DNA from: Pseudozyma flocculosa PF-1
Taxonomy: Eukaryota; Basidiomycota; Ustilaginomycetes; Ustilaginales; Ustilaginaceae
NCBI RefSeq assembly: GCF_000417875.1
Contig: NW_006920885.1
Span: 482,501-546,500, forward strand
Direction: 5' to 3'
Length of the DNA stretch: 64,000 bases
Shown here piece after piece: positions 10,382-22,798 of the stretch; position 1 is the stretch's first letter, and each line of letters begins with the position of its first letter. The translations under genes and the position numbers were made by a program. The notes beneath the pieces were generated by a model. It saw nothing but the letters and a program-made list of their open reading frames with translations. It made no database searches and was not told where the DNA came from.

Positions 10382-12371
10382 TCAGTCCTCCTGCACATCG
10401 TCGATCAGGCTCCGCCGCTTCTGCTGCTTGGACGTGACCGACGGATCCCGGGCGCCGTTGACGTGGGGTGCGCCGTTGTTGGGCGTGCGGACCCGTCTGG
10501 GCGGCGCGCCGTTGAACGAGGCATGGGGCTTGCCGTTGGGCGTGCCCTGCCTCAGCATGGGCGAAGAGGCGCTCGTCGCCTCGTCCGAGTCCTCGTCGAG
10601 ACGGGTGAGGCCGAGGGCCTCTTCGTTCTCGTAGGCATTAAAGAGGACCGACGAGCCGGCGCTGTCCCTGCGGCCGTGGTGGTGGTTGCCGTAGACGCTG
10701 CTCCGTCTCGGCGCCGAGACGCCATGCCCGCCGCTAAAGCTGGCGCGGTTGCTCCCGCCGCCGCCGCCGCCGCCGAGGCTATGCCGCGACCGCCCGTGCT
10801 CGGCCAGCAGCCGCTCCTGGTGCTCCGAGTAGCGCGTCGTGCCCTCGCCCGTCATGAGCGACATTCGGGGCTGCTGTGTGACGGGGTCAATCAGCCGGTT
10901 GAGGTTGAGCAGGTAGACGCCCGCAAAGATGACGAGGAAGCCGCCCAGCAGCGACACGGCGGGCGCCGCGCCCGAGGTGTTGAAGCCGCGGAAGAGGAGG
11001 AACGAGGCGAGCAGCGTCGACGTCGTAAAGGTGACGTAGTAGATCGGGTTGACGCTGTGCGAGGGCAGGGGGCGGTCAGGGGCAGCGATCAGGGGCAGGG
11101 CAGTCAGTCGCGGATCCTCGCAACAGGGACGCGCCGAGGGATCTGGCAAGCGAGCGTCGCTGCTGGCCCACACTCACACGTTGGTGTTGAACTGGTCGAG
11201 CGCCTTGTTGAAATAGTTCATCTGGGTGAGGATGCAGACCACGACGACGATGAGGAAGCAGTAGGTCGAAGGGTGGCTGAACTGGTTGTTGCCGTCAAAC
11301 GTGAGCTTGAGCGCCACGCCGAGGCCCTTTACGCTCATCACCGAGATGGAGCCGACCAGGCTGCAGATCGAGATGTAGACCAGCGGCGTCTTGCGCCCGT
11401 ACTTGGGCACCATTCGGAAGATCATGAAGAGCGCGAACGCCAGCACAAAGAGGCAGTAGAACATGAACCCGGGCTGAAGCGCGTAGTTGAGCATCTCGTC
11501 GACCGTCTGGATCTCCTTGTCCTCGGGCGCGTTGACGACAATGATGACGGTGCCGACCAGGCACAGGCCGCAGCCGACGCGGCCGAGGCGGCCGAGCTCC
11601 TCCTTGAGAATAAAGGACGCCAGCACCGCCCCGATCAGGACGCTCAGAGCCCCGAGCGGCGTCACCAGGATGGGCGGGGCGAAAGTGTAGGCCGCAAAGT
11701 TGGCGACTGCAGAGCGAAAGACGGGGGGCAGAGACGAGATCGACGCCAGACGTCAGCCGGCGGTCCGTTTCCGGCAAAAGAGCCACAGCGCCATGCTCCT
11801 TCAAGGTTGATCACTCACCTTCACCAACGATCACTGCAGGGAGGGAAAGCGAGAGCGAAGGAATTAGGTGAGTCGACGCCTTGCCTCGATCAGGAGAGAG
11901 GAACCCCTACCCTCAGATCAGTCGGACACATCATCGTCACTCACTCGTGGCCATACCCGCCCACCAGATGGGGTTCTGGAGATAAGTGTGCCCATCAGAG
12001 GCCAGTCCGCTCCCTCTGTCCGCAGCGTCCATCAAGCCCTGCCACAGAGGAAGAAGGGAGGGTCAGCTCGAGTTGGGCGGGTCATCGTTGGCTGCGATCG
12101 CGATGACCGCCGATGACGGGCTTCACCGAGCCAACGCCCACATGCTCACCTTTTTCGTGATGATGAAGCTAGTGCCGATGGCGAGGCTGCTGCTGATGGC
12201 GAGCGTCAGACCGATCCACTTGTCGCGCGTCAAGGAGGAGAAGCCAGACATCTGGTCGTCGGGCAGCTGCGACTGCGAGCCAGAAAAGTTGGTTCGGTCG
12301 GCATTGTATGGCGAGGGCATCGCCGCGACCGGCGCTGTCGCAGAGGTCAGACATAGCAAGGCGAGCAGCAT
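10382..12371 (-). CDS. NIPA-type magnesium transporter (510 aa, five exons)
   Basis: Exons, in transcript order, are 12150-12371, 11945-12038, 11819-11833, 11178-11706 and 10382-11054. Phases agree throughout (total 1,533 bases). The protein has the NIPA hallmarks: TM1 with LAISSSLAIGTSFIITKKG, the NPIWWAGM segment, [31 protein letters not shown], a conserved NAPEDKEI loop and NTNVVNPIYYVTFTT before the last helices. About nine membrane segments are expected. The tail is Ser/Gly/Arg-rich and cytosolic. NIPA proteins carry Mg2+ across plasma or endosomal membranes. The chosen start (12371) gives a short hydrophobic leader (MLLALLCLTSATAPVAA) that could be a signal peptide; a later Met 17 residues in is the alternative. 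The third exon is only 15 bases, encoding IVGE with flanking split codons; the family motif demands it. Confidence 0.9.
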
Positions 12372-13176
12372 GGCAGAGGTGCGGAGCTGTGCAGCCGCGC
12401 GCTGCTTCCGTTGTGCCGTCGGCGAAGTCGATCGTGGCGGTGCGGGTCTGTTCAAAGGTCGTTTTGGTGGCGCCTTTGCGGTCTCCGCTGGTGGCTGGTG
12501 TTCGTCGCCGCGTTCTCGCAGAAACGAGCGCAGCGGTATGCCGTTGCCCACGAACAGCATCACGAAATGTTGTTTGAGGGCGTATATGAGGAGGTTCGAA
12601 GAGCCAAAGGAGAGGGCCAGGAAGCCCTGGCTAGACGATATTGCCGGGCACCGTGTCTATGGCAAGGCGTCTTGCGGCTGCTGAGGGGTGAAAAGACGTC
12701 GGCGAGATCAGTCACCGAGTGGGTGGAGCTTTATGGTGGCGTGAACCGGCGCAAGATGCGACGGGTTGGCTGGGCGGTATCGTCTGCTCGAGGGCAAGAC
12801 GAGGTCGCCGGCGTCGGTGTCGGTGCGTGCGTCGCGTCGTGTCTCGTGTCGCCGGGCGGTGTGGTGTCTTGAAGACGGGGATGCCGAGACGTGGCGAAGC
12901 CGGGAAGGGAGGCAAGGGGCTGGCTGGCGTACAGCGGACCGCGGGGATCCAGACGATGCTGTTGGTGGTATTGGTGGCGGCGGCGCGGGGTCCCTCGGCG
13001 GCGGCGTGAGGATCGTGGAGGAGGGTTGGAAAATAGTGACGAGTCGTGGTGGTCGAGCCAGGAAGACGACGGCGGAGCGGGGAGAGAGAGGCGGGCCGGC
13101 TGGCAGGCGTGCGGGCAGGCAAAGGGAGGTTGAGCCAGACGTCGGGGCTGCCGCCGCGCTGCATGAAGGCACGTCT

Positions 13177-13193
13177 GCCAGCCAACCAGCCAA

Positions 13194-13231
<38 letters not shown>
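13177..13231. repeat. (CCAG)n tetranucleotide microsatellite
   Basis: About twelve copies of CCAG/CCAA, imperfect at the left and perfect at the right. Confidence 0.9.
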
Positions 13232-13620
13232 CGGACTAGTCAGGGCCTGCCCGCCCTCGGCGCCGTGCCCTTTGATCGTCGGCCCAGCCTGGCCTGGCCT
13301 GGCTCGAGGCAGGGCGCGTAGCGTGCATCACCCTCGACCCTGGCTGGCAGAAAGGCAGGCAGGCTGGCTGGCGTCGCTCTGCTGTCTGACGGCACCGCCC
13401 GCCTCCACCTCGAAAATGCTAGCGCGACGCCTGCAGCCAAAACTAACCTAGCCTACCCAACTGTCTCTCCATCGCCCTACCTCCTTGGTCTTCTCAGCCT
13501 ATCACCCATCCATGGTACACAGAGCCTATTTGTGGTGTAATCTGGTAGTTTGTGAAGCAAAGTGCAAGAAGCGCTGCAAAATCATTGACATCCTTGGTTC
13601 TGCAGAGACAGCCCTGGAAG

Positions 13621-13928
13621 TCTCCACATCTGCCCAGGAAGGGGCCCTGCAAGCTTGCTCATCTGCCAGTTTTGATCCTCAAGCTTGCAAAGATGCTTTC
13701 AGCAGCCTGATTGGAGCGCTGGAAGGCACTTTGTGTGGGCAAAATGTCGAATTCCAACGTTTTCCAAGCGTTTTCGACACTTTGCCCCACAGATCTCCAC
13801 ATCTGCCCAGGGAAGGGCCCTGCAAGCTTGCTCATCTGCCAGTCCTGATCCTCAGGCTTGCAAAGATGCTTGCAGCAGCCTGATTGGAGCGCTGGAAGGC
13901 AGTTTGTGTGGGCAGAATGTCGAATTCC
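13621..13928. repeat. Direct duplication of a 135-base segment (13621-13755 and 13794-13928)
   Basis: The two copies align without gaps at an offset of 173 bases, with eight mismatches by hand count (about 94% identity). Each contains an inverted repeat TGCAAGCTTG / CAAGCTTGCA separated by 22 bases. In the second copy one arm has CAGGCTTGCA, which keeps pairing through G-U in RNA. Base composition is more AT-rich than the flanks. Origin unknown; a remnant of a dispersed repeat is one option. Confidence 0.85.
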
Positions 13929-14625
13929 TGCATGTGCAAGGGTCAGGAAAGAATAGGCAGCTATGCTAGGTCGCTATAGGTCTGTGTGCAATGGGCCAAG
14001 GAAGCATGGTATGCCTAGGGAAGGCGGTGCCGATGTGTGACTTGCATTCGTCTGGCCAGGCCAGGTAGCCCTACTGGCAGATGTCGTGGCAGGTGCAAAG
14101 TGGCCTCACCCGACCACTGTACGCGCCCTGACGCGCGGCAGCAGCGCAGGCCGTCAGCCGACGCGCTTTTGCTGGAATTTTGGTGGAGGCCAGCCCGAGA
14201 GGCCGTGCGTGTTGGATTCCGGGTGGCGTCGATTGGCGCCCTTGTCGACTCAACCACCAACACCGGCCGGCCCCCTTTCCCCTTCCGCACGCCCATCGGG
14301 TGGCAAACCTGCTCGTCGCCTTCAGGCTCTCGTCGGACCCCACTCTTGAGGCGCAAGGAAGATTTGCTCTTCTTCGCGCCACTACCACCTACAGCCTCTC
14401 CCGCCCGCCACCTTGATCCATGTCGGGCCTCGCCAGTCCCACCGCGCCAAGTCGCGACCACAGCTAAGGACGGCAGACCGTCTGCGCGTTGACAGTCTGG
14501 AGCAGCGATCCAGGGTCATCCCTTGCCCTCTGGCTGCGCTTGGCCTACAGCACACATCCTTTGACCACTGCACTGCCTCGATCGAGCGACCGCCTGATCA
14601 ACCTGATCAACCGACCAGACCGACC

Positions 14626-17600
14626 ATGTCCGACGAGTTCGACGAGTTCGACGACGGGCTCGACCTGGCGCAGCTCGACGAGGCAGAGCTCGAGAGCCTC
14701 GAGCGCCTCGAAAAGCCGCAGCCCATCGCAGCTCCCGCCGTCGTAAGGTCGGCCGCCATACCGCCAGCAAACAGGGCTGCGCTCCAGCAGCGAGCCTCAA
14801 CGTCGCACTCGTCGAACCTCCCTCCAGCTGCTTCCACGCTCGCACGATCCGCAGACGACACCTTCGACCAGGACGATTTCGACGATGATGTACTCCTCGG
14901 CATCGACGAGATCGACCCGCCCGAGAGCCGCGCCGCTCGCGCGCACGGCAGCTCCGGGATACCTCTCTTCTTCATGCCCAGCTCACCCGATGTCCAGCCT
15001 CTGTCTGCGGCCAAGGCCGACGGCGCTGGCCACAAGCTGGCCTCTTCCCGCATGGCAGCGGGGCCAAGCTCGCGACCCGCCAACCAGATCGGTTCGGCCC
15101 GTCCGATCGGGCGCACGCTGTCTACTTCCTTTGCCAGGACGTCCTCCGGCAGCGGTCCGGCGTCGAACCGCACCAGCTCCGGCGGTCACCGGCAGATGAC
15201 GCTTTTTGGCGAGGCCGTACCTTCCAGCACACCGGCCAAAATCCTTCCCATATCGCCCGGCCACATATCGATCTCGGCCAGCAGCAACACGTCCGGCGGC
15301 GTCGGCTCCAACGGCGGACTCAGACAGCGGCAGCCGACGACCAAGCAGTGGGACAGGACCGCATACGCCAAGAGCGGGAGGATGTCGAAGAACAAGGGAA
15401 AAGGCAGGGCAAGGGAAAGAGAGAGGGACGAGTTCGGCGCCTACGTCGACGGAGATGGAGACGACGACGACGACGACGACGACGATGACAACAACAACAA
15501 CGGCAGCGACGGCGGACAGGGGGACTGGGACGCCAAGTCCGGCTGGCAGAACAAGGCGACGCCGGCGCCAAAAGTGCACCTGCCCGAGCCGGCCAAGACA
15601 ATCAAGCAGCAGATCGATCGCGAAGCGGCCAGGACCTGGATCTACCCGATCAACATGGAGAGGCGAGACTACCAGTACAACATCGTCCAGCGATCGCTGT
15701 TCAACAACGTGCTCGTCGCCCTGCCGACCGGCCTGGGCAAGACGTTCATCGCGGCCGTCGTCATCCTCAACTTTTTCCGCTGGTACCCCGAGGGCAAGAT
15801 CGTGTTCCTCGCGCCGACGCGGCCGCTGGTCGATCAGCAGAAGATCGCCTGCCACGGCATCTGCGGGCTGCCCTGGAACACGGCCATCGACCTCACCGGC
15901 AGCACCAAGCGCGCCCTTCGCGGCGACCATTGGAAGGAGAAGCGCATCTTCTACATGACGCCGCAGACGTTTGAAAACGACCTCGCCAGCGGCGCCTGCG
16001 ACCCCTCGGACGTCGTCTGCGTCGTCGTCGACGAGGCCCACCGCGCAACGGGCAAGTTTGCCTACTGCAACGTCATCAGCATGCTCATGCAGACCAACCC
16101 GCACTTCCGCGTGCTGGCGCTGACGGCGACGCCGGGCAGCAATGCCGAGAGGGTGCAGGAGGTCATCGACCGCCTCCACATTGGCCTCATCGAGATCCGC
16201 ACCGAGGCCTCGCTCGACATCCGGCGCTACGTCCACAAGAAGCACGAGGAGATCGTGCGCATCCGGCTCGGCAGGGACCTCAACGCCGTGCGCGACAAGT
16301 GGGGCCGGCTGATGCGGACGCACATGGAGACGCTCAGCAAGCACGGCATGCTGCACCAGAGGGATCCGATGATGGTCCATCCCTTTGCGGTGCGCTCCCT
16401 CCTCAGCGACCCGAGGCACAAGGCGGTGCGGGCGCAGAGGCCGCAGCTCTTCACTGTCATCAAGGAGCTGGCCGAGATGGCGACGCTGATGCAGCACCTG
16501 CTGGAGCAGTCGGCCACCATGTTCTACAACCGCGTCCTCACCAAGCAGCGCGGCATCGACGAGCGCGGCAAAAAGGCCGGCACCAAGAAGCAGACGATGT
16601 CGTCCAACGCCAACTCGACCATCCGCGAAATCATCCGCGAGCTCGAGATGATGCAGAACGAAAAGGGCCAGATCATCCACCCAAAGATGAGCGCGCTCCG
16701 GCAGCTCGTTGAGACCCACTTCAACACCCACTGCGCCCAGCAGATGCTCGCAGAGGACGTGGCGGGCAGCAACGGCGTCGAGGGCACCCAGCACGAGACG
16801 CGCGTCATGGTCTTCTGCAGCTTCCGCGAGTGCGTCATGGAAATCGTCGACTACCTCACATCTTCCGGCCTCAAGGTGACGCCCTTCGTCGGCCAGGCGA
16901 CGACCAAGAACGGCGGCAAGGGCATGTCGCAGCGCGACCAGGAGCGCGTCATCCAGCAGTTTAAGAACGGCGACTTCAACGTGCTCGTCGCCACCTCGAT
17001 TGGCGAAGAGGGCCTCGACATCGGCGACGTCGACCTGACAGTCTGCTACGAGGCGGTCAAGGACTCGGTGCGCATGCTGCAGCGCGTCGGCCGGACGGGC
17101 CGCAAGCGCGACGGGAAGATCGTCGTGCTCATGTCCGAAGGCCGCGAGGAGCTCAACTGGCAGCAGTCCAAGGACTCGTACAAGGCGGTCCAGAACGACA
17201 TCAACTCGGGCCTCGCCGTCGAGCTGTACGACGACGTCAAGCGCATGGTGCCCGACGACATCCGCCCCGAACCGGAGCTCAAGCAGGTCGACCAGCCCAA
17301 GTTTGAGCCGTCAATGGTCAGCGACGGTCGCAAGGCTGCAGGCAAGGCAAAGGCTACCGGCCAGAAGCGGCAGCGCAACAGCGATCCAGCGCGCAACGTG
17401 CCCGAGGGCACGCTGATGGGCTTCTTCAAGGCTTCAAAGCTGACGAGGAAGCGGAAGAAGAGCGGCGACGGCGACGGTGGAGGCGACGGCCAGGACGGCG
17501 ACGACGGAGACGATGACGACGACGACGACAGCAGCGACGATCCTGCCACGGCGAGGAGGAAGAAGCTCCTGCTTAGCAGCAGCCAGTCCGAGTCCGAGGC

Positions 17601-19476
17601 CAAGGGCGCCGACGACGACGACGAGGCCGACCGGTACATCGAAAAACTTCTGAAGCGTGGCCTGTTTGCCACCGAGCCGGCGACGGCAGAATCTGGCGGC
17701 TCGTCGGCTCCTGCAAACAGAGGCGGGCGAAGGCAACCCTCTCTGTCGGCCACATCCTCCGCAGCAACACCGTCCAAGGATCGCCTGACCCCGAGCGATT
17801 CTCAGGTCAGCGAGCAGCGATCGACCCGCCGGCGTCTGGGCACGCGGAGAGTCTCTGCCGCACCGTCTGCTCCTGCGGCCCCTGAAAAGACCAAGGCAGA
17901 CTGTATCGAGATTCTCGATTCCTCGCAGGACGTGGCAGCGGCCTCTCCACGCACGCCCAAGCTGGCGCTGCAGGAGTCGTCGTCGGCCAACCTCGCGTCG
18001 GACCTGCGCAGCAGCAAGCCGCGCGCCACTGCCGTCTCGTTTGCCAGCAGCACGCCACGGCCGTCGAAAAAGGCACGGGTCGTGAGTGCAGACTCGGACG
18101 ACGAGTTCGGATCGCTGCAGGTCGACTCAGACATCGAACGACAGATTGGCGACATCACCCAGGCTGCCAAGCCTCGGAACACAACGCCGACACTGGAAGC
18201 GGCGGACTTGGCAGCGCTTAGGTCGCCCGTTCTCGACGCCGCTCCGACATCACTGCTGCTGCGAGGCGATGCCGATGCGAGCGCGACGTCTCCGCTGTTG
18301 CCGGACACTCTCGCATCGCATTCGGAAGCCGTAGGCCTCAGCGTGCTGCAGCACACGGCCGAAATCGGCGTTCCCGGTCCAGCTGGAGATCGACACGAGG
18401 TGTCGAGCCCAATCAAGGCAGCGGGTCGACGTCGGCGCGACGACACGGCAGCTCGGACAGCGGCGCAAGAGCGAGGCAACGGCAGTGACTCTGATTCGAT
18501 CGTCGATGTCGCTTCCGACGCTGAAGGATCTCGGCCAGCCGGCGCTGCGCTTCGCAGACGGGCAGCCCCGCGCCGGATCCTCGCCACGTCGTCGCAATCG
18601 CCACCGCCAGTAGGGGCCGCGACGATGGCCTCGGGACCGCAATCCGCTCCTGGCACGATGGGCCCCCCGGACTCGATTCCTCGTCGTCGCGCCCGGGTTG
18701 CTCTTCCTGATCCGGACGAGTCGCCACTCTCACGACCCGTGCGGCCGCGTCGTCGCTTGGTCCCCGCCGCCGCCGCCGCCGCCGCCACTTCGGACGAGTC
18801 GGCAGAGGCCGCCGGTGCATCAGCATCGTCCATCAAGACGCCTCCCCTCGACTCTCAGGCATCGAAGAAGAAGGCAAAGGGGGGCGCGGCGGGCGCGAAC
18901 AAGAGAGCGGCCAAGACGGGCAAGAAGCGGATCGGGGCGTCGCCGACGTCGCGTGCCCTGTTCCGGTACGAGGCTGAGCGGTCCACCGACGAGTCTGTCC
19001 ACGGCGAGGGCGACGAGAACGACTCGGGCCTTGGCAGCAGCGACGAGGACGACGAGGACCGGAGGTACGTGGGTCACTTTGAACCCACCCAGGCACCGCG
19101 CGGATACAACCAGACGAGCGTCTACATGGGCAGCCTGCTGTAAGTCTTGACCGCATTGCCACCCCTTCCTCCAAGTTGCCTCGCACGAGCTCGATCCACT
19201 GACACTTTCTCTCCTCGACGACGTCACACCCCTACCTTCTTCTGGGATGGCAGGACGCAAAACGCACCTACGCCATTCAAGAACCGACTGGGCAACCGTA
19301 CCCCCTTCCCTGGACTCGGAGGTCGATTCGGTCAACAGTCCCCCGCCGCCGCAGGAGGAGGAGCGGTGGGTTACACCCAGGACAGCCAGGATCGGTACAG
19401 CCAGGACTCGTTTGTCGTCGCCGACGACGATGAGATCGTCTATGATTCCGACATCGACGACGACGACGAACGGTAA
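14626..19476 (+). CDS. MPH1: Mph1/FANCM-type ATP-dependent DNA helicase (1578 aa)
   Basis: Two exons, 14626-19139 and 19254-19476, joined in phase 2 (donor gtaagt, acceptor ggcag); without splicing the frame stops at 19141. Start ATG at 14626 gives MSDEFDEFDDGLDL, typical of the family. The SF2 core has Walker A PTGLGKT (about residue 368), LAPTRPLVDQQ, DEAH (about 468), LTATPG, an insert between the two RecA lobes, ATSIGEEGLDIGDVDL (about 790) and QRVGRTGRK (about 818). Mph1/FANCM remodels stalled forks and D-loops and limits crossovers in the nucleus. The C-terminal half (about 900-1500) is disordered with Asp-rich, Ser-rich and basic stretches. The small last exon carries SQDRYSQDSFVVADDDEI followed by an acidic end, similar to the C-terminus of other basidiomycete Mph1 proteins as I recall them. 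Confidence 0.93.
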
Positions 19477-19949
19477 CGCCGCACTCGCCCGCAGTCACGA
19501 GGCGCGAATACGTCTCTGGAATCGTTGCACGTCACATCGGCATGCGATGCGGTGCGGTGCGGTGCGGTGCGGTGCGGTGCGATGCGATGCGGTGGTCATG
19601 GCCATGTCGTGCATTTCGAGCGCGTGCGAGTGCGAGTGCGCGTGCGAGTGGTCAGGCTGTGTCGTCTCTGCGGTACTCTCGGTGGACATGGGGAGAAGAC
19701 GAAGGAGGACGAGGTGAAGCGGGTCGAGGAAGCTTGGGACGGGACGGGACGGGGTGGGATAGTACAGAGATACAGCAGGACGGGCGGACGCAGCAGAGGC
19801 AGTAGCGATGGGGGCGCGGTGATGCCCGGCCGCGTGGAGACACGGGCATTCTAAGCGGGTCGCAGATCGGATCGAGATGAGGGTGCGGGACCGGAAGCAC
19901 GGATCGGGGAGAGCAGGGACGGGTGAGGGCAGAGCGCGGCGGGATCACA
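19477..19949. other. Convergent intergenic region
   Basis: Between Mph1 and the formin-like gene. It holds a GCGGT pentanucleotide array (19543-19588) and a GTGCGA-rich stretch (about 19620-19650). No gene is seen. Confidence 0.6.
19543..19588 (+). repeat. GCGGT/GCGAT pentanucleotide microsatellite
   Basis: About nine tandem GCGGT/GCGAT units. The same motif in the opposite orientation (ACCGC) occurs at 29486-29516. Confidence 0.85.
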
Positions 19950-22798
19950 TCAGCTGGCCCAACCGAGTCCCAGACCAGCTCGAGACGGGTTAGGCGCGGC
20001 GGCGGGCTTGGCACGCGACTCCCACTTCTTGATGGCCGAGCCGACGACCGAGTCCTCTGCGGCCCGGCCGAGCGGGCGCGGCGGCGCGAGCTCCATCTGC
20101 GCCGTCGTCGGCGACACCGAGTGCGGATTGGGCAGATTGCCGCTCGGTCCTGCTGCTGCGGCGGTCGAGGCGGGGGCAGCGGGCCCGGGTTTGCTGGCGT
20201 TGGCGAGCCAGCGCCCGGATGCGTAGGGTTTCGACGGTGAAGGAGGCGAGACGTCCTTGTCCTTGTCCTTGGTCGGCGAGGCTCGGCCGTTGTGGGCCGT
20301 TACCGCGACTTCGGCGCCGCGGAACAGGTTCTGGTGCGCCGGGATGGCGGGTGCGTTGGTCGCCGCCGTCGTCTGGGCCGACTCGCCGCTGGCTACCACG
20401 GCCCTGACCCCTCCCGCGCCAGACGGTTGCGGCGACGCAGCTTCCTCCTCGATCGACGACTGACGAGCGGGCACCAGGGAGTGGATAAATTGGCCCGAGA
20501 AGCCGTAGCCCGTGCCCAGGCTGCCAAGCTGGTAGGTCGGCGCGGGCGCCGGATTCCGCGACGGCATCAGCCAGTCGGTGATGTGGTGCGGCAGCGCGTA
20601 CCGCGCCGCCGTGGCGAGCGAGATGTAGCGCGCCAGCTCGAGGTGCATCGGCGAGTAGTAGTGCTGCGACGAGCGGCGCAGGTGCGCGACGATCCGCTCC
20701 ATGCCCGAGGCGAACAGGTGCGCGTGAAAGTCGTACGCCGACATGTCGGGCCGTGTGGCGACGGGGCCATGCCCCGCGGGCTGCGCCAGCGCTTCGCCGA
20801 TCGAGTTGATCAGTCGGAAGTGCGTCGTCTGGAACGAGAGGCGGGGTTGGGCAGGGCGTGCGGGTCGCATTGGAAAGGTCAGCATCGGTGCAACGCGGAG
20901 CAAGATCGATCAGGCAGGGCTCGCAGCGTGGAGACACTCACAAGATAGCCCATCGCCTCGAACTCGACGCCGCCCGTCATCCCACCGGGCACCTTTGGCG
21001 TCTTGATGGTCTCGACGTCGAGCTCCTCGTAGCGCCAGTAGCGGTTCTGCGAGTGACAGAAGACCCAGAAGTAGTCGCGGCAGACCGAGGCCAGCTCGGT
21101 GAGGTAGACCTTGAAGGGGCGCGGCGTGTGCGTCTGCTTGATGAAGTCGACGACGGCCTCCTTGGCCGGGTCGACGGGGTTCTGCAGCAGCTGCAGCAGA
21201 AAGTTGAGCGGGCTCGTCGCCGACTGCGCCGTCGCGGGGAGCTGCAGGTCGAGGACGAGGGCGACCAGGTCGACCATGAGCTTGCGCGTCGGCAGCTCGC
21301 CGGGCTTCTTTTCCGAAAAGAGGAGGTCGATGAGCTGCTTGAAGGGCGTCGGCGCCTGCTGCTGGAGCGCCCCGCGGCCGACCTCGGTGGTGCTCAGGGC
21401 GACAAAGCACCTCAGCAGCTCGTGGAGGAGCTTGTCGTCGTGTTGCTCCTCGCGCCACTCCATGCTAAGCAGCTCGTCGAGGCGGACCAGCATGGCGTCG
21501 TAGCCGCCACACTCGGGACCGACAAACTGCGAGATCCAGGCGGGCGACTCGGAAGACACGACGGCCCGCATTCGCTTGACCTTGTCGACGTCGAGCCGGC
21601 GCGCATCGACGCTTTTGAGGATGGCGGCGAACGCGTCCGGCGTCTCCTTGCCGAGCGCCAGCTCCTTGCCAAACGACATGGCCCTTTGCCTTCCGCCTGT
21701 ACCCGTGGCGGTGCTCTGCAGCGACAGGAGCGACCCGCCCTGGCCGAGGTTGGGCGACTTGAGGCCGCCGCGAAGGCCCTGGAAGACGTCGATGCTGCCC
21801 CTCTTTGCGCTATTCTTTGCGCTGCTGTGCTCGGAGCTGGAGCTGACCGAGCCACCGGAAGCGCTTCGCGAGTTGCGACCGCCGCCAAAGATCTGCGATC
21901 GGTTGGGCGGCTGCAGGGCCTCGCCGTCGTCTTCGCCAAACGCAGAGCCGTGCTCGTCATGCAGGTTGGCGCTGCTCTTGGTTTTCCGCATCTGGGCCGG
22001 GATCGGCTGTCGAGACTTGGTCGGCGACCCGCTGGTCGAGTCGTCGAATCCCATGCCAGACAGGCTGAGGGTGGCCTGGCCTTTGAGCATCGAGAGCTTG
22101 ACTGTCGAGTCGAGCGAGAGGAGCTTCTTCCTGAGCTCTGGCTGGACCTGCATCTCGTCGAGGAGTCGCACGAAGCTGTCGTCGATCTCCTCGCGCGTCT
22201 TTGGCGGCTCCTCGATGGGTTCGGGCGAGGCGGCTCTGCTGCTGCTGCCGCCAAACAGCCGGCTGCGGCTCCGGCTCCGTGCCCTTCCCTTGGACGGGCT
22301 GTGGGACGAGGAGGCGGTGCGGATTTTGAGCCTAGAGCTGCTGGCCGTTCGCTGGGTGTCTTCGGGCGAGTTGCCGCGCAGCCGATACTTGGGGTCGATG
22401 ACCGGGTTGCTTTTTGCGATCGAAAAGCCGCTGGAAGCGGGTTTAGAGGGGGAGCTTGGCCTTGCTGCAAAGACGGTTGGCGGGTTGTTCTCCTTGTTTG
22501 GCGCGGTGCGGGGATCGATGCTTCTGCCGCCCTGGCCATCGCTGCGGTCGAGCCCGCCACCCTGGGATAGGATGCGGAAGGTGCTCTTCGAGGGGCTGTG
22601 AGGCTCGAGGGGGGCCGAAGTCTGGGTGGGGGCCCTCGAGTACTGTCCTGGGCGGATCGCCGGGGCCATCTTTTGCGGGCTCGCTGTGTGGGCTGCGGTG
22701 GCTGCGGTTGGTGGTCGTTGGTTGGTAGCGCTGGCCTGGAGCGCGTGGTAGGGATAGGCGGTGGCGGCAGCAGCGGCGGTAGCGAAGGTGGCGCTCAT
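19950..22798 (-). CDS. Formin-like GBD/FH3 protein lacking FH1/FH2 (911 aa)
   Basis: Two exons, 20942-22798 and 19950-20828, joined in phase 0 (donor gtgagt, acceptor ttccag). I chose the Met at 22798 (MSATFATAAAAATAYPYHAL); the frame stays open upstream to 23101 but that extension is low complexity. The first 200 residues are Ser/Pro/Arg-rich. Around residue 200 comes EEIDDSFVRLLDEMQVQPEL, then LSLDSTVKLSMLK, the start of a diaphanous-formin GTPase-binding domain. An FH3-like armadillo region runs to about residue 600 (for example LLHELLRCFVALSTTEVGRGAL). The second exon encodes helical sequence (HAHLFASGMERIVAHLRRSS) and then a disordered tail. No poly-Pro FH1 or actin-binding FH2 is present. 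A Rho-type GTPase would be the expected partner; the function is not established. Confidence 0.75.

Larger units (their letters stand above)
12372..14625. other. Divergent intergenic block with repeats
   Basis: 2.25 kb between the magnesium transporter (-) and Mph1 (+). It contains a CCAG tetranucleotide run (13177-13231), GCCTGG-rich sequence (13285-13375) and an unusually AT-richer stretch (about 13480-13980) with a duplicated 135-base segment. Long ORFs here are low-complexity shadows. No gene is supported. Confidence 0.6.

Noticed and set aside
12708..13193. 161-aa ORF upstream of the magnesium transporter
   Set aside because: Low-complexity sequence driven by the CCAG repeat; no domain and no conserved context.
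13485..13969. Two overlapping ORFs (132 and 94 aa) across the duplicated segment as a real gene
   Set aside because: The repeated peptides fall in different frames because the offset is not a multiple of three, and neither has a recognisable domain.
21412..22560. 382-aa ORF antisense frame within the formin-like gene
   Set aside because: Ser/Arg/Ala-rich shadow of the real coding frame.
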